Below are positions 18,985 to 26,261 of a stretch of DNA of 64,000 nt, in pieces. Position 1 is the stretch's first letter. Every line of letters starts with the position of its first letter. The notes below the pieces were generated by a model. That model made no database searches. It saw only the letters and a program-made list of their open reading frames with translations, and had not been told where the DNA came from. Source of the stretch: Bacteroidales bacterium (lineage in GTDB: Bacteria > Bacteroidota > Bacteroidia > Bacteroidales > F082); contig WGCY01000049.1 in NCBI GenBank assembly GCA_015493525.1, forward strand, positions 106,035 to 170,034, in the 5' to 3' direction. Both the position numbers and the translations under genes were made by a program.

Positions 18985-19365
18985 TTACCGGCAACGGCCC
19001 ATCATGCCCCGGTAAGGGGGTGCTTCCTTTTCCAGCGTTTTCAGCCACAGGTAAATGCTGTTTTTTTCCTCCCGGGTCAAAAATTCAAACGACGGCATGT
19101 TGTTGCGGCCGGTTTTTAACAAGGTGGTGATTTGTTCCTTTGTCATGTGCGATTTCACTTCTTTCAGGGAAGGGAAAGCCGGTGGCCGGCCTTGCAGGTC
19201 GGTTCCGTGGCAGGCAGCACAGTTTTGCTGAAAAAGTGCTGCCCCGGTAATGCGTTGGGTAGTGTCCTGCTGCGAAAGGTTTTCGCCTTCGGGAAGGGAG
19301 TACGTTGTGAATCCAAACACCAGCATCAACGTGCCGGTAACGAATCCAATGAGTAATGTTTTCAT
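18985..19365 (-). CDS. Small exported class I cytochrome c
   Basis: A 126-residue protein with an N-terminal hydrophobic signal/anchor (residues 4-22) and one haem-binding motif, CAACH (Cys49-Cys52-His53). Met90 in RNNMPSF is the likely axial ligand. It should carry electrons in the periplasm. It has no redox partner gene beside it and sits next to the M1 pseudogene, so its pathway cannot be read from context. Confidence 0.9.
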   Translation of the reverse strand: MKTLLIGFVTGTLMLVFGFTTYSLPEGENLSQQDTTQRITGAALFQQNCAACHGTDLQGRPPAFPSLKEVKSHMTKEQITTLLKTGRNNMPSFEFLTREEKNSIYLWLKTLEKEAPPYRGMMGRCR

Positions 19366-19426
19366 TTTCTTTTTTGTTTTGGTTAAACTTTATTTTTTTC
19401 GGATTAAAAATCCTTGAACTTTGAAA

Positions 19427-19449
19427 CTTTCAGGTTACAAACCTGAAAG
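19427..19449. repeat. Perfect 10-bp hairpin with ACA loop
   Basis: CTTTCAGGTT (19427-19436), loop ACA, AACCTGAAAG (19440-19449). The closing TT-ACA-AA core is shared with the hairpin at 60644-60666, whose outer stem is different. There is no U-run on either side, so it is not a clear terminator. Confidence 0.6.
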
Positions 19450-19488
19450 AGCACCCAGGCAATGATTTGAGCTGCCAGACAAATGGAT

Positions 19489-19592
19489 TTCACGCAAAGT
19501 GCACAAAACTTTAACGCTGAGTACGCAAAATTTAAATCATTGTAGCAAAATAATTTGCGATCTTTGCGGAACCTTTGCGCTATTAGCGTGAA
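19489..19592. repeat. MITE-like repeat with TTCACGC termini
   Basis: This 104-bp non-coding stretch is bounded by TTCACGC (19489-19495) and its inverted copy GCGTGAA (19586-19592). Internally it has several ACGC/GCAAA and CTTTGCG phrases, the style of a widespread intergenic repeat. With the hairpin at 19427-19449 it accounts for most of the 306-bp gap 19366-19671; nothing coding was seen in the rest. Confidence 0.5.
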
Positions 19593-19671
19593 CTTTCAAA
19601 AACTATCTTTTTGAGCACTTAGAAATTATTTGTGAAAAGCTATACCTTTAAGGGCATTGGAATAATCCGGT

Positions 19672-19983
19672 TTATGCTTTTTTCGGCGGGTGCCAAACGG
19701 GGTGGTAAACGGAAACGTCAATGAAAATGGGATTTTCTGAAAAAAGACGTACCGGGGAAACCTGAAAATCAATGAAAAAACTTTCTGATTGCACAAAGGC
19801 GTTGTGGCCGGTATGGCAAAAGAAAAAGGGATTACAGATATCAAATGTGGAAGCCGGAGCTTGTTCCATGGTGAGTATCACGGTTTGGTTTTGGGTTGCC
19901 AAAATATCGTCCTGATCGCTGCAGGGCACAGCCGAGAGCGTGAGAATAATCAGGGATAATATGACGGACAAAACCTTTTTCAT
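19672..19983 (-). CDS. Small exported protein (DUF6660-like)
   Basis: A 103-residue protein with a signal peptide (MKKVLSVILSLIILTLSAV) followed by PCSDQDDI, and a mid-protein Cys/His segment (DICNPFFFCHTGH) that could bind a metal. It resembles the small Bacteroidota DUF6660 proteins that accompany metal-efflux or metal-uptake genes, although the usual C-terminal cysteine run is weaker here. Its start overlaps the end of the arsR gene by 4 bp, so the two are probably translationally coupled. Confidence 0.6.
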   Translation of the reverse strand: MKKVLSVILSLIILTLSAVPCSDQDDILATQNQTVILTMEQAPASTFDICNPFFFCHTGHNAFVQSESFFIDFQVSPVRLFSENPIFIDVSVYHPVWHPPKKA

Positions 19984-20342
19984 GATTCGTTGATGTGTTC
20001 CGAAACCAAATCCAGCAACTGACTGATGTGCTCATCGGTGAGCGAATACCAGGCCAGTTTGCCTTCTTTCCGGAATTTTACAATGTTTTTGTTTCGCAGG
20101 TAACGCAACTGATGCGACAGTCCCGATACGGAAATACCGGCCAGCGAAGCCAAATCGCAAACACACAACTCAGCATGGTGCAGGGCCTGTATCACCTTTA
20201 ACCGGGTGGGATCGGCCAGCGCTTTCAGAAAATCGGCCATAGCCGAAGCAGAAGACCCGGAAGCCATCGCTTTGGCCACGCGGTCTATCTGGTCCTGGTG
20301 AATAATCGATATGTCGCAAACGTCACTGCTCATGTTTTTCAT
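19980..20342 (-). CDS. ArsR/SmtB family metal-responsive repressor
   Basis: About 120 residues with a winged-helix domain. The ELCVCDLASL segment at the start of a helix is the alpha3-type metal-sensing motif of CadC/ArsR proteins, and SVSGLSHQLRYLRN is the recognition helix region. An acidic/His C-terminus (TDEHISQ..SEHINES) could add an alpha5 site. It probably represses its own operon until a thiophilic metal binds. I chose ATG 20342 because the -7 box TACATTTG at 20356-20363 covers the first ATG at 20366. ATG 20333 is also possible. Confidence 0.88.
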   Translation of the reverse strand: MKNMSSDVCDISIIHQDQIDRVAKAMASGSSASAMADFLKALADPTRLKVIQALHHAELCVCDLASLAGISVSGLSHQLRYLRNKNIVKFRKEGKLAWYSLTDEHISQLLDLVSEHINES

Positions 20343-20386
20343 TTGAATGATTGTGCAAATGTACAACTATTTTTTAATCTGCCAAA
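20341..20386 (-). promoter_or_regulatory. Consensus promoter and candidate operator of the arsR operon
   Basis: On the reverse strand TTTG (20383-20386), a 19-bp spacer and TACATTTG (20356-20363) match the Bacteroidota consensus exactly. An imperfect dyad, ATTTG-N10-CAAAT (20341-20360), overlaps the -7 box and the transcription start region, where an ArsR-type repressor would bind. Confidence 0.7.
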
Positions 20387-20640
20387 TTTTTTTTACCACG
20401 AAGGAACACAAAGGATATTCACAAAGGAACACAAAGGTTTTTTTCCCAACGAATTACACGAATTTTTGTTTTCGCCTCACCTGCGGCTGGGCAAAAACCT
20501 TTTACCGTTCAACCCTGAGGCAATTAGGGTAGGTTGTGGGTTAGCATTGCCGTGAGGGTCTTCGTAATTGGAAACGGAAAACATTTGTAGCAAAGATTCT
20601 CACGCCGCACGCTTCCCACATTCCCGGCCCCGTACGGCTC
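20387..20640. repeat. Non-coding region with repeat remnants
   Basis: The stretch begins with ACCACGAAG and two exact copies of GGAACACAAAGG (20403-20414 and 20426-20437), a style of intergenic repeat found in many genomes. The remainder to 20640 has stop codons in all frames and no recognisable element. It separates the arsR promoter from the end of the rubredoxin-fusion gene. Confidence 0.45.
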
Positions 20641-20663
20641 AGAAATAAACGGATGAGTGTTTT

Positions 20664-21386
20664 TTACCCGTTATATGACTCAAAATCAGCTTTTTCGGCA
20701 CCACAAACCGGACATGCCCAGTCATCAGGCAGCTCTTCAAAAGGGGTTCCCGGTGCGATTCCTGCTTCCGGGTCGCCTTCGGCAGGATCATAAACATGGT
20801 CGCAAACCAGACAAATCCATTTTTGACCTGCTGCTGTTTCCGGTTTTTGCACTGCCTGTTCCGGCGGCTTTTCCGTGACAGGCCTGATGTAGGTCGGTGC
20901 GTTTTTGGGCGAAAGCCCATGACGTTTTTTGTGGTAATAATCGTAAGTCAGCGGCGTTTTCCCTTTTTCAAGAAAATCACCATCCAACACTTCGCCGATA
21001 AAAAGCAGATGTGTCCCCACATCAATGGTTTTCACCACTTTGCAGGTAAACCAAGCTACGCAGTTTTCCGTAACCACCGGAATACCTTCCGGACTTTCAA
21101 AGAACTGCGTTTTCTCAAATTTGTCAATCTCTTTTCCGCTTTTATAGCCAAAGCGGCCGATAATCTCTTTGGAGGCATCCTGCGCGAGTACCGATACGCT
21201 GAAAAATCCGCTTTCAGCAATAACTTCGGCACTCAGGTTATCTTTGTTGCAGCTGATAGCCAGTTGTGATGGCTCTGCCGTTACCTGAAAAGCCGTATTG
21301 GCCACATAGCCGTTTTTCTTCTTTTTGGTTTGCGCACTGATAATGTATAGCCCGTAGGAGAGGGTATAGAAAGTTTCTAAGTTCAT
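20664..21386 (-). CDS. Flavin reductase-rubredoxin fusion (Hrb-like)
   Basis: A 240-residue cytosolic protein. Residues 1 to about 155 form an FMN-binding flavin reductase domain (typical [19 protein letters not shown]). After a Pro-rich linker, residues about 188-240 are a complete rubredoxin with two CxxC motifs (WICLVC and WACPVC). This matches the high-molecular-weight rubredoxin described in acetogens, where it passes electrons from NADH to flavodiiron proteins that detoxify O2 or NO. No flavodiiron gene is in the window. It starts 23 bp after the 3-hydroxyacyl-CoA dehydrogenase gene. Confidence 0.9.
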   Translation of the reverse strand: MNLETFYTLSYGLYIISAQTKKKKNGYVANTAFQVTAEPSQLAISCNKDNLSAEVIAESGFFSVSVLAQDASKEIIGRFGYKSGKEIDKFEKTQFFESPEGIPVVTENCVAWFTCKVVKTIDVGTHLLFIGEVLDGDFLEKGKTPLTYDYYHKKRHGLSPKNAPTYIRPVTEKPPEQAVQKPETAAGQKWICLVCDHVYDPAEGDPEAGIAPGTPFEELPDDWACPVCGAEKADFESYNG

Positions 21387-21409
21387 GTCAAGCGTATTTT
21401 AGGTTTCTG

Positions 21410-22306
21410 TTATTTAAAAAAGTCCGGTGACTGGTATTCGGGATGAGGATATTTGTAAAATCCTTCGCCGCTGCTAATGCCCATTTTCCCTTTGTCGATG
21501 AAATTGGTTTTGATGGCTTCGGCTCTTTTTAATGCCGATGCATCTCCCGATTGTTTGGCTTTCAGCATCATCACGTGGTACATGGTCTGCATTCCCACCA
21601 AATCCATGATGCCAAAAGGACCTGACTTGGCCCCTGTGCTGATAATCCATGTTTTGTCGATGGTTTTGTAATCGGCCACACCATTAAAGTACAGGTTTCC
21701 GGCAGCTCCCAGCAAAGGCGACAGCAATGTGTTGATGACATATCCGCTCTGCTCTTTGAAAAGGGGAATGGGAACCATGCCAATGGCCCTGGCAAAGTTT
21801 ACCACCTCATCAAAAATATTTTTATCCGTGCCCGGATGTCCCATAATTTCGGCAATATTGGCTTCCCATATCGGATTGGCAAAATGCATGGCGAGAAATC
21901 TCCCGGGGCGGCCGGTTTCTGCCGCGTACTGACTGGGAACCATAAGTGATGAATTGGTGGTAAAGATGGTTTTTTCAGGAGCTACGGATGCCAGTTTTTT
22001 GTAAAAGTCTTTTTTTATCTCCAGCACTTCGGGCACCGATTCGCTGGTAATATCGGCCTCTTTTACGGCTTCTGCCAAATCGATGGTGTAAGTCAGGCGG
22101 CCAAAAGTATTTTGGATGTCCTCATCGGTGGCACCATAATTTGCCTTAAAATAGGAGGCATATCCTTTGTGCTTTTCTCTTGCGGCATCAAGTGCTTTGT
22201 CATCAATGTCGTAAACGGTAACACGAAAACCGTGAAAGGCTGTTTGCCAGGCAATTTGTGAGCCCAACACACCGGCTCCAAGAATGGTTACATTTTTAAT
22301 CTCCAT
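21410..22306 (-). CDS. 3-hydroxyacyl-CoA dehydrogenase (3-hydroxybutyryl-CoA type)
   Basis: A 298-residue NAD-dependent dehydrogenase with an N-terminal Rossmann motif (VTILGAGVLGSQIA) and the conserved HFANPIWEANIAEIMG segment carrying the catalytic His. It interconverts 3-hydroxyacyl-CoA and 3-oxoacyl-CoA in beta-oxidation or in butyryl-CoA/PHB-type routes. It lies upstream of the flavin reductase-rubredoxin gene on the same strand; a functional link is only inferred from the 23-bp spacing. Confidence 0.9.
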   Translation of the reverse strand: MEIKNVTILGAGVLGSQIAWQTAFHGFRVTVYDIDDKALDAAREKHKGYASYFKANYGATDEDIQNTFGRLTYTIDLAEAVKEADITSESVPEVLEIKKDFYKKLASVAPEKTIFTTNSSLMVPSQYAAETGRPGRFLAMHFANPIWEANIAEIMGHPGTDKNIFDEVVNFARAIGMVPIPLFKEQSGYVINTLLSPLLGAAGNLYFNGVADYKTIDKTWIISTGAKSGPFGIMDLVGMQTMYHVMMLKAKQSGDASALKRAEAIKTNFIDKGKMGISSGEGFYKYPHPEYQSPDFFK

Positions 22307-22394
22307 TTGTTTTGTGTTTTTCTATTTGGGAGTGCAAGTTAGTAAAAACATCAGGCTGTCCGGCAGCCGCTGGAAATTACTTTTGTTTTTTCAA

Positions 22395-22402
22395 TAACTT
22401 TG
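22395..22402 (+). promoter_or_regulatory. -7 box upstream of the YgbA-like gene
   Basis: TAACTTTG matches TAnnTTTG. It overlaps a possible TTG start at 22400 and therefore favours ATG 22427. Confidence 0.35.
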
Positions 22403-22426
22403 CAGCCACAAAACCAGAAAAAGGGC

Positions 22427-22816
22427 ATGGACAGAAAGAAAGCCAGGATACTGCGGGAGAAAAAGACCGTCGAAGAGATGATTCGGCTCTATTGCCATGA
22501 ACATCACGGAACAACGGGAAAAGAACTTTGTCCCGATTGCCGGGATTTACGCGGCTATGCTTTTTTGCGGGTGAAGAAATGCGTTTTCAAAGAGGACAAA
22601 CCCACCTGTAAAAACTGTACTATCCATTGCTATTCGCAACAGCAAAAAGCACAGATTAAAGAGGTGATGCGGTATTCAGGGCCCCGCATGATGTTTCACT
22701 CGCCGGGTTTGGCCCTGATACATTTAATCGATGGCTGGAAAGACAAAGCATTGATAGAAAAATTCCTTGAAGCCAAAGAGAAAAAACGGTCAGGAGGAGA
22801 AGAAAGCCCAAAATGA
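22427..22816 (+). CDS. YgbA-like (nitrous oxide-stimulated promoter family) cysteine-rich protein
   Basis: A 129-residue protein with a conserved cysteine pattern: LCPDCRDL, KKCVFKEDKPTCKNCTIHCY, then YSGPRMMFHSPGLALIHLIDG. This fits the PF11756 family, whose E. coli member YgbA is linked to nitrosative stress; the cysteines may hold a metal or Fe-S cluster. Its stop overlaps the next gene's start (ATGA), so the two are coupled. The start was chosen from the -7 box position. Confidence 0.85.
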   Translation: MDRKKARILREKKTVEEMIRLYCHEHHGTTGKELCPDCRDLRGYAFLRVKKCVFKEDKPTCKNCTIHCYSQQQKAQIKEVMRYSGPRMMFHSPGLALIHLIDGWKDKALIEKFLEAKEKKRSGGEESPK

Positions 22817-23673
22817 TAAAAGACATTTTTTCCGAAGTCTTGCGCGATAACTTTTCCGGGTCGGGCCAGGTTCTGCTCCGGGTACAGCAGGCCCTTGTGC
22901 GGTTTGGGCAGGAAAAACAAAACCCTGATTTATCGGCCCTTTTAACACAGTTGGAGAGGCTGGAACGACATTTTCCGCATTTTGCACTCCTGTTTCACTT
23001 TCTGGGCGAGATAAAAACGTTTCTTGAAAGAAACCCTCATGCAAAAGGGCGGCAGGTGGAGGGATTTGTCAGGCAATATCAATCCGGGTGGGAAAATGTC
23101 CAGCAAAGGGCCGCCGAAAACCTTCTGCGAAAGCTCTCCCTTTCCGGGAAAAATATTTTGCTGCACAGCAACAGCTCTGCCATTCACAGCCTGTTCCATG
23201 TGATGGCCGCGAAGGGAATAACTGCCACCGTATGGCAGACGGTTTCATCGCCGGCTGATGAAGGTCTGATACAGGCCGCTTTTTTGAAAGGCCTCGGTTT
23301 TGATGTCCATGTTTTTCACGAAGATGCCGTTTCACACTTTGTTCCCCCCATCGATTTGGCCATCTTTGGTGCCGATTTACTGTGGGAGAAATTCTTTCTG
23401 AATAAAATCGGAACGCTCCCGCTGGCGTTGGCCCTTGGCCACTTTCACAAACCGGTTTATGTGCTGGCGGAAAGCCGGAAGAGAATTGATAACCAGGATT
23501 TGAGTAGGGAAAGGCTACGGCTATTTATTGAAGAGCCGCCAAAGCCGGCGAAAGAATTAGCCGAAAACCCTGTCCCCGAATTACAGTTGCACAATTATTA
23601 TTTTGAGAAAATACCGTTGTCGTTAACGAAGGGCGTTTTCATGGAAGAGGAGAAAGAAAGCCCTCTTTCCTGA
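22813..23673 (+). CDS. eIF-2B/IF-2B family sugar-phosphate isomerase-like protein
   Basis: A 286-residue protein of the fold shared by eIF2B-alpha, methylthioribose-1-phosphate isomerase and ribose-1,5-bisphosphate isomerase. LLHSNSSAIHSLF corresponds to the phosphate-binding loop, and FGADLLWEKFFLNKIGTLP to the GAD...NKIGT motif; the usual NG before NKIGT is replaced by KF. The N-terminal helical domain is present. Substrate unknown: the eIF2B-like archaeal and R15P isomerase branches are both possible. It overlaps the YgbA-like gene by 4 bp. Confidence 0.8.
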   Translation: MIKDIFSEVLRDNFSGSGQVLLRVQQALVRFGQEKQNPDLSALLTQLERLERHFPHFALLFHFLGEIKTFLERNPHAKGRQVEGFVRQYQSGWENVQQRAAENLLRKLSLSGKNILLHSNSSAIHSLFHVMAAKGITATVWQTVSSPADEGLIQAAFLKGLGFDVHVFHEDAVSHFVPPIDLAIFGADLLWEKFFLNKIGTLPLALALGHFHKPVYVLAESRKRIDNQDLSRERLRLFIEEPPKPAKELAENPVPELQLHNYYFEKIPLSLTKGVFMEEEKESPLS

Positions 23674-23705
23674 CACCTTTTTAAAATATATCTTAAGTTT
23701 GCCGC

Positions 23706-24590
23706 ATGGATTTTCTGCTGACCGTCATCTTAACCGTTTTTATTTTTCTCATGGGATTAATTCCCTTTTGGCTGCTCTATGTCATTTCCGATTTCCTGCA
23801 TTTTGTGCTGTACCGTGTTGTCGGCTATCGCAGAAAGGTTGTGGAAGATAATATCCGTAGTTGTTTTCCCGAATTATCGGAAGAAGAACAGGAAAAGCTG
23901 GTTAGCCTGAGCTATAAGAACCTGGCTGATATTATTGTGGAAGGAGTCAAAGGCTTTACCATGTCGGGCAAACAGGTCGTTACGAGATACAAATATGTCA
24001 ACCCGGAGTTTTTACTCCCCTACATAAATACCGGGAAAAGTGTTATTTTGCTCCCGGCGCATTATGGGAATTGGGAGTGGGGAGGTTTGTCAACGCCTTT
24101 GCAAATAGGTTATAAGAAAATAATTGTTTTGTATAAACCGCTGAGCAACCATTTGGCAGACCGTATGCTTAGAAAAAACCGTTCACGAACAGGCATTTCC
24201 ATGGAGTCTATTTATGAAACTGCCCGGCTGTTTAAAACATATTCTTCCCAAACGTCCTCTTTTTTCCTGATTGCTGACCAAAGTCCTTCCAATGTATCAA
24301 AATCCTACTGGGTCAATTTTATGGGGCGTGAAACAGCGTTTTTACATGGCCCCGAACAATATGCCCGGCAGTACCATTTACCGGTAATTTTTGTTGATAT
24401 TCAGCGTGTCAAACGCGGACACTATGAGTTGGCGTTTTCCCTGATATCCGACAATCCTGCATCACTTCCCGAGGGGGAAATTACGGCCCGCTATGCACAA
24501 AAACTGGAAGAGATTATCCGGAAGAAACCTGAAAACTGGCTCTGGTCGCACCGAAGGTGGAAACATAAAAAGGAAAAACAGGATGCCTGA
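23706..24590 (+). CDS. Lipid A biosynthesis acyltransferase (LpxL/HtrB family)
   Basis: A 294-residue inner-membrane protein with an N-terminal hydrophobic anchor (residues 3-35). The acyltransferase motif HX4E is His119-Glu124 in LPAHYGNWEWGG. ADQSPSN and PVIFVDIQRVKRGHYEL are also family-typical. It adds a secondary acyl chain to the lipid A precursor on the cytoplasmic face. The start is the first ATG, shortly after the IF-2B-like gene. Confidence 0.92.
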   Translation: MDFLLTVILTVFIFLMGLIPFWLLYVISDFLHFVLYRVVGYRRKVVEDNIRSCFPELSEEEQEKLVSLSYKNLADIIVEGVKGFTMSGKQVVTRYKYVNPEFLLPYINTGKSVILLPAHYGNWEWGGLSTPLQIGYKKIIVLYKPLSNHLADRMLRKNRSRTGISMESIYETARLFKTYSSQTSSFFLIADQSPSNVSKSYWVNFMGRETAFLHGPEQYARQYHLPVIFVDIQRVKRGHYELAFSLISDNPASLPEGEITARYAQKLEEIIRKKPENWLWSHRRWKHKKEKQDA

Positions 24591-24738
24591 TTGACTGTTG
24601 TATCGTGCCGGGTCATTGAATATTTCTGCTGCTTATCCAAAGATACTATTAAATTTTTGTGAAATATTATAAAATATATTTCGTTTGAATAGTTCATTTT
24701 TGCATTTCAATATTACTTTATAAATCAAAAGAATAAGT

Positions 24739-26259
24739 ATGCTTCATTACTCAAAAAGATATTTCAGCGTATTGACCGGAAAGATTAAAGGCTTGTTGGT
24801 TATATTATTTTTAATCATGTTTATCAGTCCTGTATTGGCGCAGAACACGCTCGTAACGAATACCTTAAATAAGGCAAAGACGTTACGCAATGAGAAAAAA
24901 TTTGGCAAGGCAGCCACTGTCCTGCATAATTTTGAGAAAAAATATCCCGGCAACCTCTGGATTGAACAGATGTATGCCCAAACACTCTTTTGGATGAAAG
25001 ATTATGATAAAGCCGGAGTTATTTATAAAAGGGCCATTGGCTTTCATCCCGACAACATGGCATTGAAATACGATTATGCGGTTATGTTGTTTGCAGCAAA
25101 CAAACTTGACCCGGCCAAAAAGCAACTGCTAACTTATATACGCAACAAACAGGATAATGTGGGGGCCGAAACCCTTCTGGGAAAAATATTTTACTATCAG
25201 GCAAACTTCAAAAATGCAGAAAAATATCTTGGCCGGGCAGTACAACTGAGCCCGGGCGATGAAGAACTCGAAAAGCTCTATCGGGAGGTTTACCGGATTG
25301 TCAGCCCGCAACTGCTGTTTTCAGCCGATTATCTGAACGATGGCCAGCCCATGCAATCCCTTGGTTCTACGTTGAAATTTCAATGGTATCTGTCCGATTT
25401 GCTGCACTTTGATATTTCCGGGAATGTATTTAATTATACCAACATCCCCGATGCAGGTTTGATTTCCACAGCCGAAATTGGCAACCGCTTTCATTTCCGC
25501 AAAGCCGGTCTGCAACTGCGTGTTGCCGGGGCCTGGTTCTATGCAAACACGAGCAGAACAACAGATTGGGGTGGTACGTTTCAGTTGGACAAGAAGATAG
25601 GGAAAGTTTTTAACATCGCGTTGGAAGCGGGGCGTACCAACTATACTTATACTGTGGCGAGTGTGAATAACAACCTGCTTATGATGAACCAGTTCTCGTT
25701 GGATTTTACAGCTGGCAAAACCAGTAGCTGGAACGGGAAAGCCGGGGCACGCTACCAGTTTTTCCCTGACGACAACTATGTCAGTGCCTTTTATGCCTGG
25801 TTTTTGAGTAAACCCTTGGACCTTTCAGGTTTTAAACTTGCTTTTGGCTATGCTTTCAATTTCATGGACTCCAAAGAAGACCGGTTTGAACCCAAGACAA
25901 TCAATGGCAATGGAAATGTCAGTACCGAAGGGGTTTACGTACCTTACTTTACACCGCACAACCAATATGCTAACTCGGTTTTAGTGAATTTCAATTTTCA
26001 GGTTGCTCCTTATGCTGCCTTTTATGGTCATGCTTCCGTAGGAGTCTTTTCCAAAACATATGCACCAGGATTTTATCTTTCAACTGGTGGAACACTGGAA
26101 AAATCCTTCTCTTACCAAAAATATACGCCGCTTGATTTGGGTTTGAGTTACCAAATGGATATTTCACGGAAGACTTCCCTGAGCCTTTCTTATACCTATC
26201 TGCAAACCTATTATTACAGCAGCCATAATGTTAACTTTGCATTCAGATTTTATTTCTAA
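24739..26259 (+). CDS. TPR plus outer-membrane beta-barrel (YaiO-like) polysaccharide exporter candidate
   Basis: A 506-residue exported protein. It has a signal peptide (ending SPVLAQ), then about four tetratricopeptide-type repeats (residues 35-180), then a C-terminal beta-barrel ending in the aromatic HNVNFAFRFYF strand. This TPR-barrel layout is that of YaiO-like proteins and, functionally, of BcsC, PgaA and AlgK/AlgE outer-membrane exporters. The next gene, a membrane glycosyltransferase, starts 2 bp later, and a periplasmic glycosidase overlaps that one, which supports a role as the exit pore of a synthase-dependent polysaccharide system. Confidence 0.8.
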   Translation: MLHYSKRYFSVLTGKIKGLLVILFLIMFISPVLAQNTLVTNTLNKAKTLRNEKKFGKAATVLHNFEKKYPGNLWIEQMYAQTLFWMKDYDKAGVIYKRAIGFHPDNMALKYDYAVMLFAANKLDPAKKQLLTYIRNKQDNVGAETLLGKIFYYQANFKNAEKYLGRAVQLSPGDEELEKLYREVYRIVSPQLLFSADYLNDGQPMQSLGSTLKFQWYLSDLLHFDISGNVFNYTNIPDAGLISTAEIGNRFHFRKAGLQLRVAGAWFYANTSRTTDWGGTFQLDKKIGKVFNIALEAGRTNYTYTVASVNNNLLMMNQFSLDFTAGKTSSWNGKAGARYQFFPDDNYVSAFYAWFLSKPLDLSGFKLAFGYAFNFMDSKEDRFEPKTINGNGNVSTEGVYVPYFTPHNQYANSVLVNFNFQVAPYAAFYGHASVGVFSKTYAPGFYLSTGGTLEKSFSYQKYTPLDLGLSYQMDISRKTSLSLSYTYLQTYYYSSHNVNFAFRFYF

Positions 26260-26261
26260 AT

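Noticed and set aside
23694..23701. TAAGTTTG -7 box just before the lipid A acyltransferase
   Set aside because: It is only 4 bp from the ATG, so the transcript would be leaderless or start inside the gene; more likely chance in an AT-rich spacer.
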